In this document: positions 1-8,036 of the stretch, piece after piece
Position numbering within the stretch: the stretch's first letter is position 1
Layout of the letters: each line of letters starts with the position of its first letter
Assembly: GCA_017553445.1 (NCBI GenBank)
Contig: JAFZMD010000008.1
Span: 1-39,982 of the forward strand
Length of the DNA stretch: 39,982 nucleotides
Direction of reading: 5' to 3'
Source: Methanobrevibacter sp.
Lineage (GTDB): Archaea > Methanobacteriota > Methanobacteria > Methanobacteriales > Methanobacteriaceae
The notes under the pieces: generated by a model
Seen by the model: the letters and a program-made list of their open reading frames with translations, nothing else
What the model was told of the DNA's origin: nothing
Database searches by the model: none
Made by a program: the position numbers and the translations under genes

Positions 1-315
1 ATTACTCAACCATTACCAGAAAAAGGGATTTGTGATTTAAGTTGTGGTGCTGGAGATGCATACTTCGATTTAAATGGTCCAAATGTTGATTATCGTAATT
101 ATGATGAGGTGGTGTATTATATCGAACATGGTAAATATCCAACTGATGACCAACAAGTCCTAGGTGTAATTCCAATCGATGGGGATGAATCAGGTTATGC
201 TGGAGATTATGTGGAAGAACCAAATGATGTAAATCCTATAAATGACGATTTGCCTCAAGAGAATGCTGTTGTAGAAAATCCACAAATTGTAGCTGATTTC
301 ACTACTGTAGAATAA
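1..315 (+). CDS. C-terminal end of an unidentified acidic protein (5' truncated)
   Basis: Frame 1 is open from the first base of the window to a TAA at 313-315, so the gene starts outside the window; an internal GTG at 109 is unlikely to be the real start because the open frame continues upstream of it. The visible 104 residues include a CDLSCGAGDAYFDLNG stretch near the left edge and a very acidic, Pro/Asn/Asp-rich tail with few hydrophobic residues, which suggests a disordered C-terminus. No family recognised. A hairpin with a T-rich tail follows directly. Confidence 0.5.
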   Translation: MTQPLPEKGICDLSCGAGDAYFDLNGPNVDYRNYDEVVYYIEHGKYPTDDQQVLGVIPIDGDESGYAGDYVEEPNDVNPINDDLPQENAVVENPQIVADFTTVE

Positions 316-331
316 AAAATTTTGTATTGTT

Positions 332-370
332 TGGAAGTATTGAGCTTCCATAATTTTCTTCTTTTTATAA
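332..370 (+). terminator. Hairpin with T-rich tail after the first gene
   Basis: TGGAAG (332-337) pairs with CTTCCA (345-350) around a 7-base loop and is followed by TTTTCTTCTTTTT. The position just after the stop codon at 315 fits a transcription terminator for the truncated gene. Confidence 0.5.
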
Positions 371-487
371 ACAAAATATTTTTAATTAATATTTTTCTTA
401 AAACTTTTTTAATACCTTAATCCATATACTATAATGTACAATATAGTTTTTTCTAAAAAAAGATATTAAACTTATAAAGGTTTTAAA

Positions 488-1075
488 ATGAAAATTACTC
501 ATAAACATGTTGAAGATATTTTTGAATATGATGGAAGCCAGATTAACCCGTCTTGGGCTTTCACTGAATTTGGCATTTACGGTTCATCAATCATTACTTG
601 GATTGGGCCTGTAAACATCACGCCGGATAATTTAAAGGATTTTGCTGATGTCGGATTAGAAATCAAATCAAATAATATGGTTAATTTCATTTGCGAATTC
701 TTTGACCAACAGCCGACCAATATGAGAATCGCCTATCTTCGCCAAAGACTTCTTGTAATGATTTTTAGAGAAATTTTAACCGAAAAAGGAGTTAAGACTA
801 CTCGTGAAGGTGATGACATTTTTGTCGACGGAAGAAAACTCAGCATTTCAATAGCAAGTGTTTCCTTAAGTTCAGCAAAAATTCATTTTGCACTTAATCT
901 GGAAGATAAGGGAACTCCTGGTGATGTAGAAACTATTGGCTTGTATGATATTGATGAAGGCAATGTCTTCAACGAAAATAATTTGAAAGATTTAATCTTT
1001 GATGTTGTTAATCGTTATATTGATGAACTTGAAACAATCGAAAAGGATATTAGTAAAACTAAGGTGTTATTATGA
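488..1075 (+). CDS. DUF366-like archaeal protein, first gene of a queD-queE operon
   Basis: A 195-residue protein resembling the archaeal DUF366 family: an N-terminal [12 protein letters not shown] segment around residues 14-25, then mixed alpha/beta sequence. There is no signal peptide or membrane segment. The family has no established function that I know of. The start ATG has AAAGG seven bases upstream and an AT-rich promoter region at about 427-445. Its TGA overlaps the queD start as ATGA, and queE follows after two bases, so it is co-transcribed and probably translationally coupled with preQ0 synthesis genes. Inference: a role in 7-deazaguanine or archaeosine metabolism. The family name is from memory and unchecked. 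Confidence 0.7.
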   Translation: MKITHKHVEDIFEYDGSQINPSWAFTEFGIYGSSIITWIGPVNITPDNLKDFADVGLEIKSNNMVNFICEFFDQQPTNMRIAYLRQRLLVMIFREILTEKGVKTTREGDDIFVDGRKLSISIASVSLSSAKIHFALNLEDKGTPGDVETIGLYDIDEGNVFNENNLKDLIFDVVNRYIDELETIEKDISKTKVLL

Positions 1076-1593
1076 AAATATTGGTTAATGGTATACAATC
1101 CAATTTAAGATTTTCATCTGCTCATGTTATCCCAGGCCATGAATCATGTGGTTTTATCCATGGCCATTCATATTTTGTAGATGTGGAAATCGAAGGTGAA
1201 AGAGCAGGCGAATTTGAATTTGTGGTTGATTTTAAAGATGTAAAAAAATATACTAAAGCAATTTGTGATGAACTTGATCACAGACTTCTAATCCCTGTAT
1301 ATAATAATTTAATTGAATTTAAGGATTTTGACAAAGAAACAAATTCAATTTTTGATTTGAAAAAAGAAAAATCCATTTTCTTTAAAATTGATGGTAAAGG
1401 TTATTCAATCCCGTCTGTTGACTGCGTATTATTGCCGCTTCCTTATACCTCTGCTGAAGAGTTATCCAAATTCTTTGCGGAAACTTTGGCACGTAAACTG
1501 TCAGAGACTTATGATAATCTTGAATATATTTCCGTATGTGTTAATGAGGGAATTGGTCAGGGAGCTCAATTTAAAAAGGAATTTGTGGAATAA
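1072..1593 (+). CDS. queD: 6-carboxytetrahydropterin synthase family (QueD/PTPS)
   Basis: A 173-residue cytosolic enzyme of the 6-pyruvoyltetrahydropterin synthase fold. QueD converts dihydroneopterin triphosphate to 6-carboxy-tetrahydropterin, the second step towards preQ0 and archaeosine. Visible are the zinc-ligand set His18, His30 and His32 (within SSAHVI and CGFIHGHSY), a candidate catalytic Cys26, an LDHRLL motif, and a C-terminal glutamate in [12 protein letters not shown]. Length is slightly above the bacterial norm, as in other archaeal members. It overlaps the DUF366-like gene by 4 bases and queE begins 2 bases after its stop, which supports QueD rather than a biopterin enzyme. Confidence 0.87.
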   Translation: MKILVNGIQSNLRFSSAHVIPGHESCGFIHGHSYFVDVEIEGERAGEFEFVVDFKDVKKYTKAICDELDHRLLIPVYNNLIEFKDFDKETNSIFDLKKEKSIFFKIDGKGYSIPSVDCVLLPLPYTSAEELSKFFAETLARKLSETYDNLEYISVCVNEGIGQGAQFKKEFVE

Positions 1594-1595
1594 AT

Positions 1596-2294
1596 ATGAA
1601 AGCTCCAATTATTGAAATATTTTCTTCTTTTCAGGGAGAAGGAGTTTTAATAGGTCAGAGACAAATTTTTGTTCGTTTTGCAGGTTGTAATTTAAATTGC
1701 AACTATTGTGATACGAAAAATAGTATTTCCAAAAATCAGGGTATACTTATGACGCCTGCTGAAGTCGTGTCTAAAATCGAAAGTATTTTAACTCCTGACT
1801 GCCATATTATATCTTTTACTGGTGGTGAACCCTCATTATATCCTGAGTTTATAAATGAAGTTTCAAAACTTACAAATCTTGATATAATGCTTGAAACAAA
1901 TGGGACATTACCGGAAAATATTGATTTAATTGAAAAATTAGATATTGTTTCACTCGATATTAAGCTAAAAGAGCAATTTAATGGCGATTATAAAGAAGAT
2001 ATTTTATTAAATGAAATTAAATCACTAAATTTATTAATAGAAAAATCTATAAATGTATATTGTAAAGTAGTTATTTTGCCAAGCTTAAAAATAGAATCAT
2101 TTGAAGAGGTAATTAAAAAAATTGATAATGAGATAACTTATAAGAATGATGTTCAATTTATCATTCAACCTTCCAGTCCTTTAAATGAATGGAAGAATCG
2201 TTCTAATTCTTTATTTGAATTTTCTGAGATTGTGGGTAGATATTTTGAAGTTTCCACCATTCCCCAAATTCACAAAATTTTGAATATTGAGTAA
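1596..2294 (+). CDS. queE: 7-carboxy-7-deazaguanine synthase, radical SAM (QueE)
   Basis: A 232-residue radical SAM enzyme that contracts 6-carboxytetrahydropterin to 7-carboxy-7-deazaguanine, the third step of preQ0 synthesis for archaeosine in tRNA. The N-terminus carries EIFSSFQGEG (residues 7-16), typical of QueE, and the iron-sulfur motif CNLNCNYC with Cys31, Cys35 and Cys38 (CxxxCxxC). FTGGEPSLYP, the SAM-binding GGEP motif, lies at about residues 73-82. The short family-typical barrel follows. It is last in the DUF366-queD-queE operon; no queC is in view, so that step must be encoded elsewhere. Confidence 0.9.
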   Translation: MKAPIIEIFSSFQGEGVLIGQRQIFVRFAGCNLNCNYCDTKNSISKNQGILMTPAEVVSKIESILTPDCHIISFTGGEPSLYPEFINEVSKLTNLDIMLETNGTLPENIDLIEKLDIVSLDIKLKEQFNGDYKEDILLNEIKSLNLLIEKSINVYCKVVILPSLKIESFEEVIKKIDNEITYKNDVQFIIQPSSPLNEWKNRSNSLFEFSEIVGRYFEVSTIPQIHKILNIE

Positions 2295-2337
2295 ATGATT
2301 TTATTCGGCTATATAATTACAATTAAGAGGTGTATAA

Positions 2338-3282
2338 ATGAAAGAAAAAACATCCATTAACTTAAGAAAATCAATGAATAGAGGCTCTGTTGAACAAGAA
2401 ACTAAAATTCATGATAAACAAGGAGAAATTATGAAAATCGCATCTAAAGATGTTATATCTATTCCTCCTAGTAAAAGTATCAAAGATACTGCTAAAGTAA
2501 TGATGGAACACCAATTCAGAAGGTTACCAATTGCTGATCCAGGCTCTGGTAAAGTTTTAGGTATTGTAACAGTAATGGATATATTAGATTTCTTTGGTGG
2601 AGGAAATAAATTTAATATTATTGAGAAAAAATACCAAGATAACTTTTTAGCAGCTATCAATGAACCTGTACGTGAAATCATGTCACGTGATGTTATTTGT
2701 TTATCTGATAAATCCTCAATTAATGATGTTGTCGATACAATGTTGACATATCAGATAGGGGCTATTCCTCTTATTGATGCTGATGAAAAACTTGCAGGTA
2801 TTGTAACTGAAAGAGATATTGCTTTATCCTTAGCGGGAGAAATAGATGATAGGACTGCACAAGACTACATGAGTACTAAAGTTTTCACAACCACTCCCGG
2901 TACTCCAATTGAAAGTGCATGTAAAATTATGGTTAGAAATGGATTGAGAAGAATTCCTATTGTTGGTGGGGAAGCAGATATTTCTAAAGCAGCTAAAAAA
3001 TTATTAGGTATTGTAACTTCAACAGATATTATCCGTTTCTTTAATGCAAAAGAATTCTTTGATAATTTAAGTTCTAATGCTGCAAGTGAAGTGTTGGAAC
3101 AAACAAAAGTATCTGAAATCATGGTCGATGATGCAATTACTGTTGAACCAGAAGATACCATTGGTGAAATCTGCGAATTATTTAAAATCAGTAATATCGG
3201 TGGAGTGCCTGTAATTAAAAATGATGTTGTAATAGGTATTATAACCGAGAGAGATATCTTAAGAGCAGTTAAAAAATTATAA
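2338..3282 (+). CDS. Protein of four CBS domains (314 aa)
   Basis: A soluble protein made almost entirely of four CBS domains after a charged N-terminal tail of about 30 residues. Each repeat begins with a short MxxxVixi-type strand and ends in GIVT/GIIT followed by D-I: roughly residues 33-85, 115-168, 180-245 and 258-312. CBS pairs form Bateman modules that bind adenine nucleotides or SAM. No catalytic domain is attached, so a regulatory or sensor role is inferred and the target is unknown. AGAGGTG lies just before the ATG, with a TATA-like CTATATAA at about 2309. A second four-CBS protein follows after 12 bases. Confidence 0.85.
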   Translation: MKEKTSINLRKSMNRGSVEQETKIHDKQGEIMKIASKDVISIPPSKSIKDTAKVMMEHQFRRLPIADPGSGKVLGIVTVMDILDFFGGGNKFNIIEKKYQDNFLAAINEPVREIMSRDVICLSDKSSINDVVDTMLTYQIGAIPLIDADEKLAGIVTERDIALSLAGEIDDRTAQDYMSTKVFTTTPGTPIESACKIMVRNGLRRIPIVGGEADISKAAKKLLGIVTSTDIIRFFNAKEFFDNLSSNAASEVLEQTKVSEIMVDDAITVEPEDTIGEICELFKISNIGGVPVIKNDVVIGIITERDILRAVKKL

Positions 3283-3294
3283 TGAGGGAGGACA

Positions 3295-4095
3295 ATGCAA
3301 ATCAAAAATTTGATGTCTACAACATTAATTACTATAGATAAAGACCAAAGTCTTGCTGATGCTTTAAAATTACTTAGAAAAAATAAAATTTCACGTCTGC
3401 CCGTTCTTAATAATAAGGAATTGGTAGGTATTATTTCCGAAAGAGACATTGCAAAAAAACTAGGTTCATCAAAATATGAAAGCATGCCTGCTTCAAGGCT
3501 CCATGTTTCTTCTGTAATGGTTAAAGACATTATTTCAGTTCCACAATCAATGCGTTTAGCTGAAGTTGCTACAATAATGCTTGAAAATGGAATTGGATCC
3601 GTACCGGTCATGGAAGATGATGAAATGGTAGGTATTGTTTCAAAAGCAGATTTTGTAACATTAGCTATTGATGGAGAATATGATAAAATATGTACTAAAG
3701 ATGTGATGACTAAAGGAATCATATCAATTTCACCATCTGAAAGACTAGTTCATGCAAGAAGAGTCAGTATTGATTCTAACGTCGGAAGACTTGCTGTTAT
3801 TGATGCTGAAGAGTTAGTTGGAATGATTACTTCTAAAGATTTAATGAGAGCGTTCATTGATTTTAGAAAAAAAGTTCCAGAAAAATATCAAAAATCTCAA
3901 ATTAAAGAAGTATTGGTTGCAGATATTATGTCCACCAATCCTCTTGTTGTAGCAAAAGAAGATTCCATTTCTGATGTTGCAAAAATCATGATTGAAACAG
4001 GTTACAATGGTTTGCCTGTTGTAGAAGAGGATAAAGTTATTGGTATCATAACTCAAACCGATATTTTAAGATTAATTTCAAAATTAGAAGCATAG
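3295..4095 (+). CDS. Protein of four CBS domains (266 aa)
   Basis: A compact protein with four consecutive CBS domains, about residues 1-60, 68-122, 130-187 and 205-264, each showing the VGII/GIIT-x-x-D-(I/L) closing signature. There is no N-terminal tail, unlike the upstream paralogue, and no enzymatic domain. The start is fixed by GAGGGAGGA immediately upstream. It is 12 bases from the preceding CBS gene, so the two are almost certainly co-transcribed and may form a hetero-oligomer. Ligand and target cannot be read from the sequence; adenosine nucleotides are the usual CBS ligands. A T-rich hairpin follows the stop. Confidence 0.85.
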   Translation: MQIKNLMSTTLITIDKDQSLADALKLLRKNKISRLPVLNNKELVGIISERDIAKKLGSSKYESMPASRLHVSSVMVKDIISVPQSMRLAEVATIMLENGIGSVPVMEDDEMVGIVSKADFVTLAIDGEYDKICTKDVMTKGIISISPSERLVHARRVSIDSNVGRLAVIDAEELVGMITSKDLMRAFIDFRKKVPEKYQKSQIKEVLVADIMSTNPLVVAKEDSISDVAKIMIETGYNGLPVVEEDKVIGIITQTDILRLISKLEA

Positions 4096-4136
4096 TGTAG
4101 CTATTTTTAGCTATGCTTTTTTTATACTTTTTTTTA
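4089..4136 (+). terminator. Terminator-like hairpin after the CBS gene pair
   Basis: AGCATAG (4089-4095, including the stop codon) can pair with CTATGCT (4111-4117), and the stem is followed by runs of T (4118-4136). An inner TAGCT/AGCTA pairing is also possible. Confidence 0.55.
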
Positions 4137-4144
4137 GTGATATC

Positions 4145-4945
4145 ATGATTTCTTTTTTAGGTCCGAAAGGAACATTCTCTCATGAAGCCGCATCTATGCT
4201 GGGGGATGATTTAGTTCCTTATTGTACAATTCCTGCTGTTATGGAAAGCATTGATTCTGGGCAATGTGTTAAAGGAATTGTTCCAATTGAAAATTCAATT
4301 GAAGGTCCTGTCGGCATTACTTTAGATTCTCTTGCCCATGAATTTGATTTAAATATTGTTGGTGAGATTATTATTTCCATTAATCAGAACTTGATTGTTA
4401 ATCCTGGAAGTAAAATTGATGATATAAAAGATATTTACTCACATCAACAAGCTATTTCTCAATGCCAGTCTTTCATACGTGAAAATAATATTCAGCCTCA
4501 TTATGCGGTTAGTACAGCAAGTGCTGCTAAAAGTATTATTGGAGATAAAAATAAAGCGGCTATTGGCCATTCCAAAAGTGCTGAATTATATGGTTTGGAA
4601 ATTCTTGAAGCCAATATTCAAGATATTGATAACAATGAAACCCGTTTTATCGTATTGTCAAAAAGAGATACTAATCCAACAGGCAATGACAAGACATCAA
4701 TCATATTTTCAATTTATGAAGATCATCCGGGTTCTCTGTATCGGATACTTGGAATATTTGAAAAATATAATATTAATTTAACTAAAATTGAATCAAGACC
4801 TTCAAAACAAGGTTTGGGCAAATATTTATTTTTTGTTGATTTTTATGGCCATTATAAAGAGGAAATAATTAAAAAAATTATTATGGACATTGAGGATAAT
4901 ACTTATTTTTTCAAAGTTTTAGGTTCTTATCCCGAATTTAAGTAA
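4145..4945 (+). CDS. pheA: Prephenate dehydratase
   Basis: A 266-residue enzyme converting prephenate to phenylpyruvate in phenylalanine synthesis. The N-terminal catalytic domain opens with FLGPKGTFSHEAA, has VPIENSIEGPV (about residues 40-50) and the ETRFIVL motif with its catalytic Thr-Arg-Phe near residue 160. The C-terminal part is an ACT domain (about 180-260), with the GSLYRIL and IESRP signatures of phenylalanine feedback binding. It is monofunctional, with no chorismate mutase domain, as is usual in archaea. GTGAT just upstream of the ATG serves as ribosome binding site. It appears to be a single-gene unit. Confidence 0.92.
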   Translation: MISFLGPKGTFSHEAASMLGDDLVPYCTIPAVMESIDSGQCVKGIVPIENSIEGPVGITLDSLAHEFDLNIVGEIIISINQNLIVNPGSKIDDIKDIYSHQQAISQCQSFIRENNIQPHYAVSTASAAKSIIGDKNKAAIGHSKSAELYGLEILEANIQDIDNNETRFIVLSKRDTNPTGNDKTSIIFSIYEDHPGSLYRILGIFEKYNINLTKIESRPSKQGLGKYLFFVDFYGHYKEEIIKKIIMDIEDNTYFFKVLGSYPEFK

Positions 4946-5004
4946 ACTATAAATTAATGTTTATATATAACTTATAATATTAAATAATTTTAAGGGGGGT
5001 TAGT

Positions 5005-5631
5005 ATGTCTAATGATAAAGATAAACTTCTACAAATTATGGCGAGTTTAGAGTCTGATTATGCTCATGGGAAGATATCCAAAGAAAAATATATTTATTTC
5101 CGTTCCAAATATGAAGATAGGCTTAATGCTCTAGATGCCAGGGAAGCAACCAATAGAATTAGATCTATGCAAGGAAAGTCATCTGATTCTCCTAAAGATA
5201 AAGAACCTATTAAAAATGAAAAGAAAGAAGATGAGGACTTAGTTCAAAAATATATTATTAATCCAAAAAAAGGAGATAAGCAAATTGAACCAAAAGTTCC
5301 AATGGATTCCGGAACCTTTAAACTTGTGGCAATATTGATTTTAGCCATAGGTTTTACTGTTGGTGCTGGATTTGGTGTATTTAATTTTGATTTCGGATCT
5401 TTTGCTAATACCAATACTTCAGCTATCGTTACTGATACTGCATTTCCGGATGTGGCTGATGTTCAGGTAAATACTACTACTTCGTCTAATGTTTCTTCAT
5501 TTACTAATTCGACGAGTAATTTACAAATAGACACTTCAACCAATGTTAATCCTACTACTTCTGATTCAGGAGATGCTCAAGTCACGCCGGATAGTGGCGG
5601 CGGTAGTGATCCTGGTAATGGTACTGGATAA
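5005..5631 (+). CDS. Membrane-anchored protein with Ser/Thr-rich outer region
   Basis: A 208-residue protein, function unrecognised. The N-terminal 60 residues are charged and helical (about 20-45 resemble a SHOCT-like oligomerisation segment: short, charged, with G-KISKEKY). A lysine-rich linker follows, then one membrane segment at about residues 105-127 (KLVAILILAIGFTVGAGFG), then about 75 residues rich in Ser, Thr, Asn and Asp ending in a Gly-rich tail. The probable topology is a cytoplasmic N-terminus with a C-terminus outside in the cell-wall zone. AAGGGGGG precedes the start, a strong ribosome site. The downstream gene is a second membrane-anchored protein, so the two may act together. 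Confidence 0.65.
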   Translation: MSNDKDKLLQIMASLESDYAHGKISKEKYIYFRSKYEDRLNALDAREATNRIRSMQGKSSDSPKDKEPIKNEKKEDEDLVQKYIINPKKGDKQIEPKVPMDSGTFKLVAILILAIGFTVGAGFGVFNFDFGSFANTNTSAIVTDTAFPDVADVQVNTTTSSNVSSFTNSTSNLQIDTSTNVNPTTSDSGDAQVTPDSGGGSDPGNGTG

Positions 5632-5663
5632 TATTGATAATTTTATTGTTTAATGGTGAATTT

Positions 5664-6242
5664 ATGAATAAACTTACTGTAATTGGTGTTGTAATACTTT
5701 TAGTTATTATTGCGGTATTCGGATATATTGTTGTTAATGATATCCAATTTGATCATAATAAAAATACCGGAAATTCTAACACTAATGAATCTGTTACAAT
5801 GTTGACTATGTCAAAAGGAGGAGTTACTGTCTATTACCCATCTAATTGGGTTTTATCTCAAGCTACTTCCAATAATTCAATTATTGCAATTTCTAAAGAA
5901 AGTGCTGTAGATAACCTTGAAATTGGTCAAGTTAATATTAATGTTGAGAAAAAAGAATTTTCGGGTGATTTCAACTCTTTCGTTAATAAATCATATACCA
6001 ATATTCAAGCAGACAAAGCATTTAATTTAGTTTCATCCGGTGAAGTTGCAATTAATGACGAAAAGGCTTTACAATACATTTATACTTCAAGTTCAAATAG
6101 TGGTGTTTTAAAACAGCATAAGGCATTATGGTTTGAAAGAGGTAATGAAGCTTATGTTATTATGTATAGTGCGCCAGTAGATAAGTATGAAGCAAACTTG
6201 CCTGCTGCAGATTATATTATAAGCCATATTAAAATTAACTAA
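5664..6242 (+). CDS. Membrane-anchored PsbP-like domain protein
   Basis: A 192-residue protein with an N-terminal hydrophobic segment (residues 4-24: signal anchor or uncleaved signal peptide), a short Asn-rich linker, and an outer domain starting at about residue 45. That domain (VTVYYPSNW, then several strands and a final YISHIKI-type strand) resembles the PsbP-related/DUF1795-like proteins common in Methanobrevibacter. I prefer the ATG at 5664 over the TTG at 5634 because GGTGA lies four bases before it and the hydrophobic segment starts directly. It follows the 5005 gene by 32 bases and is probably in the same transcript. Molecular function is unknown. Confidence 0.7.
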   Translation: MNKLTVIGVVILLVIIAVFGYIVVNDIQFDHNKNTGNSNTNESVTMLTMSKGGVTVYYPSNWVLSQATSNNSIIAISKESAVDNLEIGQVNINVEKKEFSGDFNSFVNKSYTNIQADKAFNLVSSGEVAINDEKALQYIYTSSSNSGVLKQHKALWFERGNEAYVIMYSAPVDKYEANLPAADYIISHIKIN

Positions 6243-6269
6243 TTATTTTTTTTATTTGGGGTAATTATT

Positions 6270-6779
6270 ATGATTGTTCTATGTGTTACTGGTAGTGTGG
6301 CCGCTAGCCAATCTGTTAAATTGGCAAGAGAATTTAAAAGGCAAGGAATGGAAGTGAAATGTTTTATGAGTGAAGCCGCTTGTAAAATACTTCATCCAAA
6401 TTCTATGGAATTTGCAACTGGAAGTGAAGTTATCACTGAGTTAACAGGCAATATTGAGCATGTTAAATATTCTCAAGAGGATTTAATACTTGTTGCTCCA
6501 GCCACTGCAAATACTATAAGTAAATTTGCCTATAAAATAGCAGATAATCCTATTTCTACATTATTAATTACAGCATATGGCCATAATACTCCAATATTAT
6601 TTGTACCGTCAATGCATGATTCAATGTTTAAGGCCATTGAAGAGAATATTAATAAAATTAAGGCTGAAGAATCTGCTTTTTTCATGCCTCCGGTTATGGA
6701 TGAGGGAAAAGCAAAATTCCCTTCAAATGAAGATATCGTTCTTGAATCATTAAGATGTATTAATTTGTCTAAGAAGTGA
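6270..6779 (+). CDS. coaC: Phosphopantothenoylcysteine decarboxylase (stand-alone CoaC)
   Basis: A 169-residue flavoprotein of the HFCD family that decarboxylates 4'-phosphopantothenoylcysteine in coenzyme A synthesis. Visible are the N-terminal FMN-binding strand and turn VTGSVAA, VAPATANTISKFAYKIADN (FMN and substrate site), and PSMHDSM at about residues 111-117. Bacterial CoaC has PxMN-x-x-M there; His in place of the catalytic Asn is, as I recall, normal in archaeal proteins such as the M. jannaschii enzyme. The gene ends at the domain boundary where fused CoaBC proteins run on, and its TGA overlaps the GTG of coaB, so the pair is a split CoaBC. Confidence 0.85.
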   Translation: MIVLCVTGSVAASQSVKLAREFKRQGMEVKCFMSEAACKILHPNSMEFATGSEVITELTGNIEHVKYSQEDLILVAPATANTISKFAYKIADNPISTLLITAYGHNTPILFVPSMHDSMFKAIEENINKIKAEESAFFMPPVMDEGKAKFPSNEDIVLESLRCINLSKK

Positions 6780-7435
6780 TTATTATTCGTGGAAAAAAAG
6801 TTTTAATAAGTCTTGGCGGGACTTTTGAACCTATTGACTCTGTAAGGGGTATTACAAACAAATCTTCGGGTAAAATGGGTTTGGCTCTTGCAAAGCAAGC
6901 TTATATTTTGGGTGCGGATGTTACTTTAATAGTTGCTAATGTCAGCGTTAGAATTTCACCGCTGTTTGATGTTATTCATGTTGAAACGTCAAAAGAAATG
7001 GCTAATGTCATATTTGAAATTGTTGGTGATTATGATATTTTTATTTCAACTGCTGCTGTTTCTGATTTTGAAGTTGTTCAACGTAAAAATAAGAAAATTG
7101 ATTCTGAATCTTCATTATCTATTGATTTAAAGCCTACTTTAAAGATTATTCGCCAAATTAAAAAAATTAATCCTGATATTTTTTTAGTTGGATTTAAGGC
7201 AGAATTCAATATTACTCGTGAAGAAATCATTGGTTGCGCTAGAAAACAAATTTCTGATGCTGGAACCGATCTTGTAGTTGCAAACGATGTTTCTCGAAAA
7301 GACTGTTGTTTTGGATCAGACAATAATGAAGTTTTAATTATTGGTGATGATGTTTTAACTGTTCCTCTTGCAACTAAAGATGAAATTGCAAAAACTATAA
7401 TGAACGTAATTTCTAAAAGAGTTTCATGTAGGTGA
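6776..7435 (+). CDS. coaB: Phosphopantothenate--cysteine ligase (stand-alone CoaB)
   Basis: A 219-residue ligase that joins 4'-phosphopantothenate and cysteine in coenzyme A synthesis. The sequence opens with GKKVLISLGGTFEPIDSVR and has ITNKSSGKMG, the nucleotide-binding start of the DFP ligase domain. STAAVSDF (about 87-94), LVGFKAE and VANDVS are also conserved. It starts with GTG at 6776, overlapping the coaC stop as GTGA, which implies translational coupling. In many archaea and bacteria this is the C-terminal half of one CoaBC protein. The frame change sits exactly at the domain junction, which argues for a real split rather than a damaged gene. Confidence 0.85.
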   Translation: MIIIRGKKVLISLGGTFEPIDSVRGITNKSSGKMGLALAKQAYILGADVTLIVANVSVRISPLFDVIHVETSKEMANVIFEIVGDYDIFISTAAVSDFEVVQRKNKKIDSESSLSIDLKPTLKIIRQIKKINPDIFLVGFKAEFNITREEIIGCARKQISDAGTDLVVANDVSRKDCCFGSDNNEVLIIGDDVLTVPLATKDEIAKTIMNVISKRVSCR

Positions 7436-7732
7436 GCGTACTTATTTTATTATTTTTCTATAATGGCTATTAAAATACTTAACTTTAGATATAAAATTAT
7501 TAATTTATTTTAAATAAATACTTTTTTTATTATATCTAGATTCAATTAAATCAATGGAATTTTTCATCCAATTTTTTCCAGATTGATTCTTGATGAAATT
7601 ATTTTCTTTATATGATGTTAGTTTTTAAAACATTTATTTGATATCGGGTATTTTTACTAAAATTTTTATTCCAATAAGTTGATATCAATATTGCATTTGT
7701 CAGGTTATTTTCATTAAAAAAAATAATGTTTC

Positions 7733-7959
7733 AGTAATACTTTTTTGATAAAAAGACATTATCATAGCTTAAAAATAAAAATTTGTAAAAAAGAGTTATA
7801 TAATAAAATAAGTTCAATCCTTTAGGTTTTAATTAAATGAAGTGATTAGTAGAGTGAATTTACCTAAAGGATTATTTAGTGAACTTTTATTTTATTTGCA
7901 TTAGCATATATAATATTTAATTTTATGGTATAAAAAGCTATCGAAGTAATACTTTTTTG
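7733..7959 (+). repeat. 15-base direct repeat pair AGTAATACTTTTTTG
   Basis: AGTAATACTTTTTTG occurs at 7733-7747 and again at 7945-7959. Its core is close to the inverted complement of the palindrome at 36728-36742 upstream of mcr. It could be a protein binding site or a T-rich terminator element. Confidence 0.4.
7811..7885 (+). repeat. Inverted repeat with 34-base loop in the convergent gap
   Basis: ATCCTTTAGGT (7817-7827) is the exact complement of ACCTAAAGGAT (7862-7872), and the outer AGTTCA (7811-7816) matches TGAACT (7880-7885) across a 7-base bulge. A TATA-like TTATATAA lies just before it at 7796-7803. It can fold as a long hairpin in RNA on either strand. No gene explains it. Confidence 0.55.
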
Positions 7960-8036
7960 GGTATTTTTTCACATTTTTAAATAAAATTATAAAGAAGTTT
8001 TTCACTGAATATGCAATGAAAATTCACTATTTTTTA

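Larger units (their letters stand above)
7436..8036 (+). other. 600-base gene-free convergent gap with inverted and direct repeats
   Basis: No ORF with credible coding character is visible on either strand. The gap lies between two genes that converge (coaB plus, fibrillarin minus), so neither flanking gene needs a promoter here. It holds an inverted repeat at 7811-7885, a 15-base direct repeat (7733-7747 and 7945-7959) and TATA-like stretches at 7796-7803 and 7929-7937. The remainder is plain AT-rich sequence. It may hold a small RNA gene or remnants of a lost gene; neither can be shown. Confidence 0.5.

Noticed and set aside
2865..3722. A 285-codon open frame on the minus strand opposite the two CBS genes.
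   Set aside because: It is the antisense shadow of two clear CBS-domain genes, spans their junction and matches no protein pattern.
7579..7640. Box C/D guide RNA in the convergent gap (TGATGA-like and ATGATG stretches).
   Set aside because: No proper RTGATGA plus CTGA box set at suitable spacing, and no closing stem.
7811..7822. tRNA T-loop remnant (GTTCAATCC).
   Set aside because: No acceptor, D or anticodon arm upstream; the bases are better explained by the inverted repeat.
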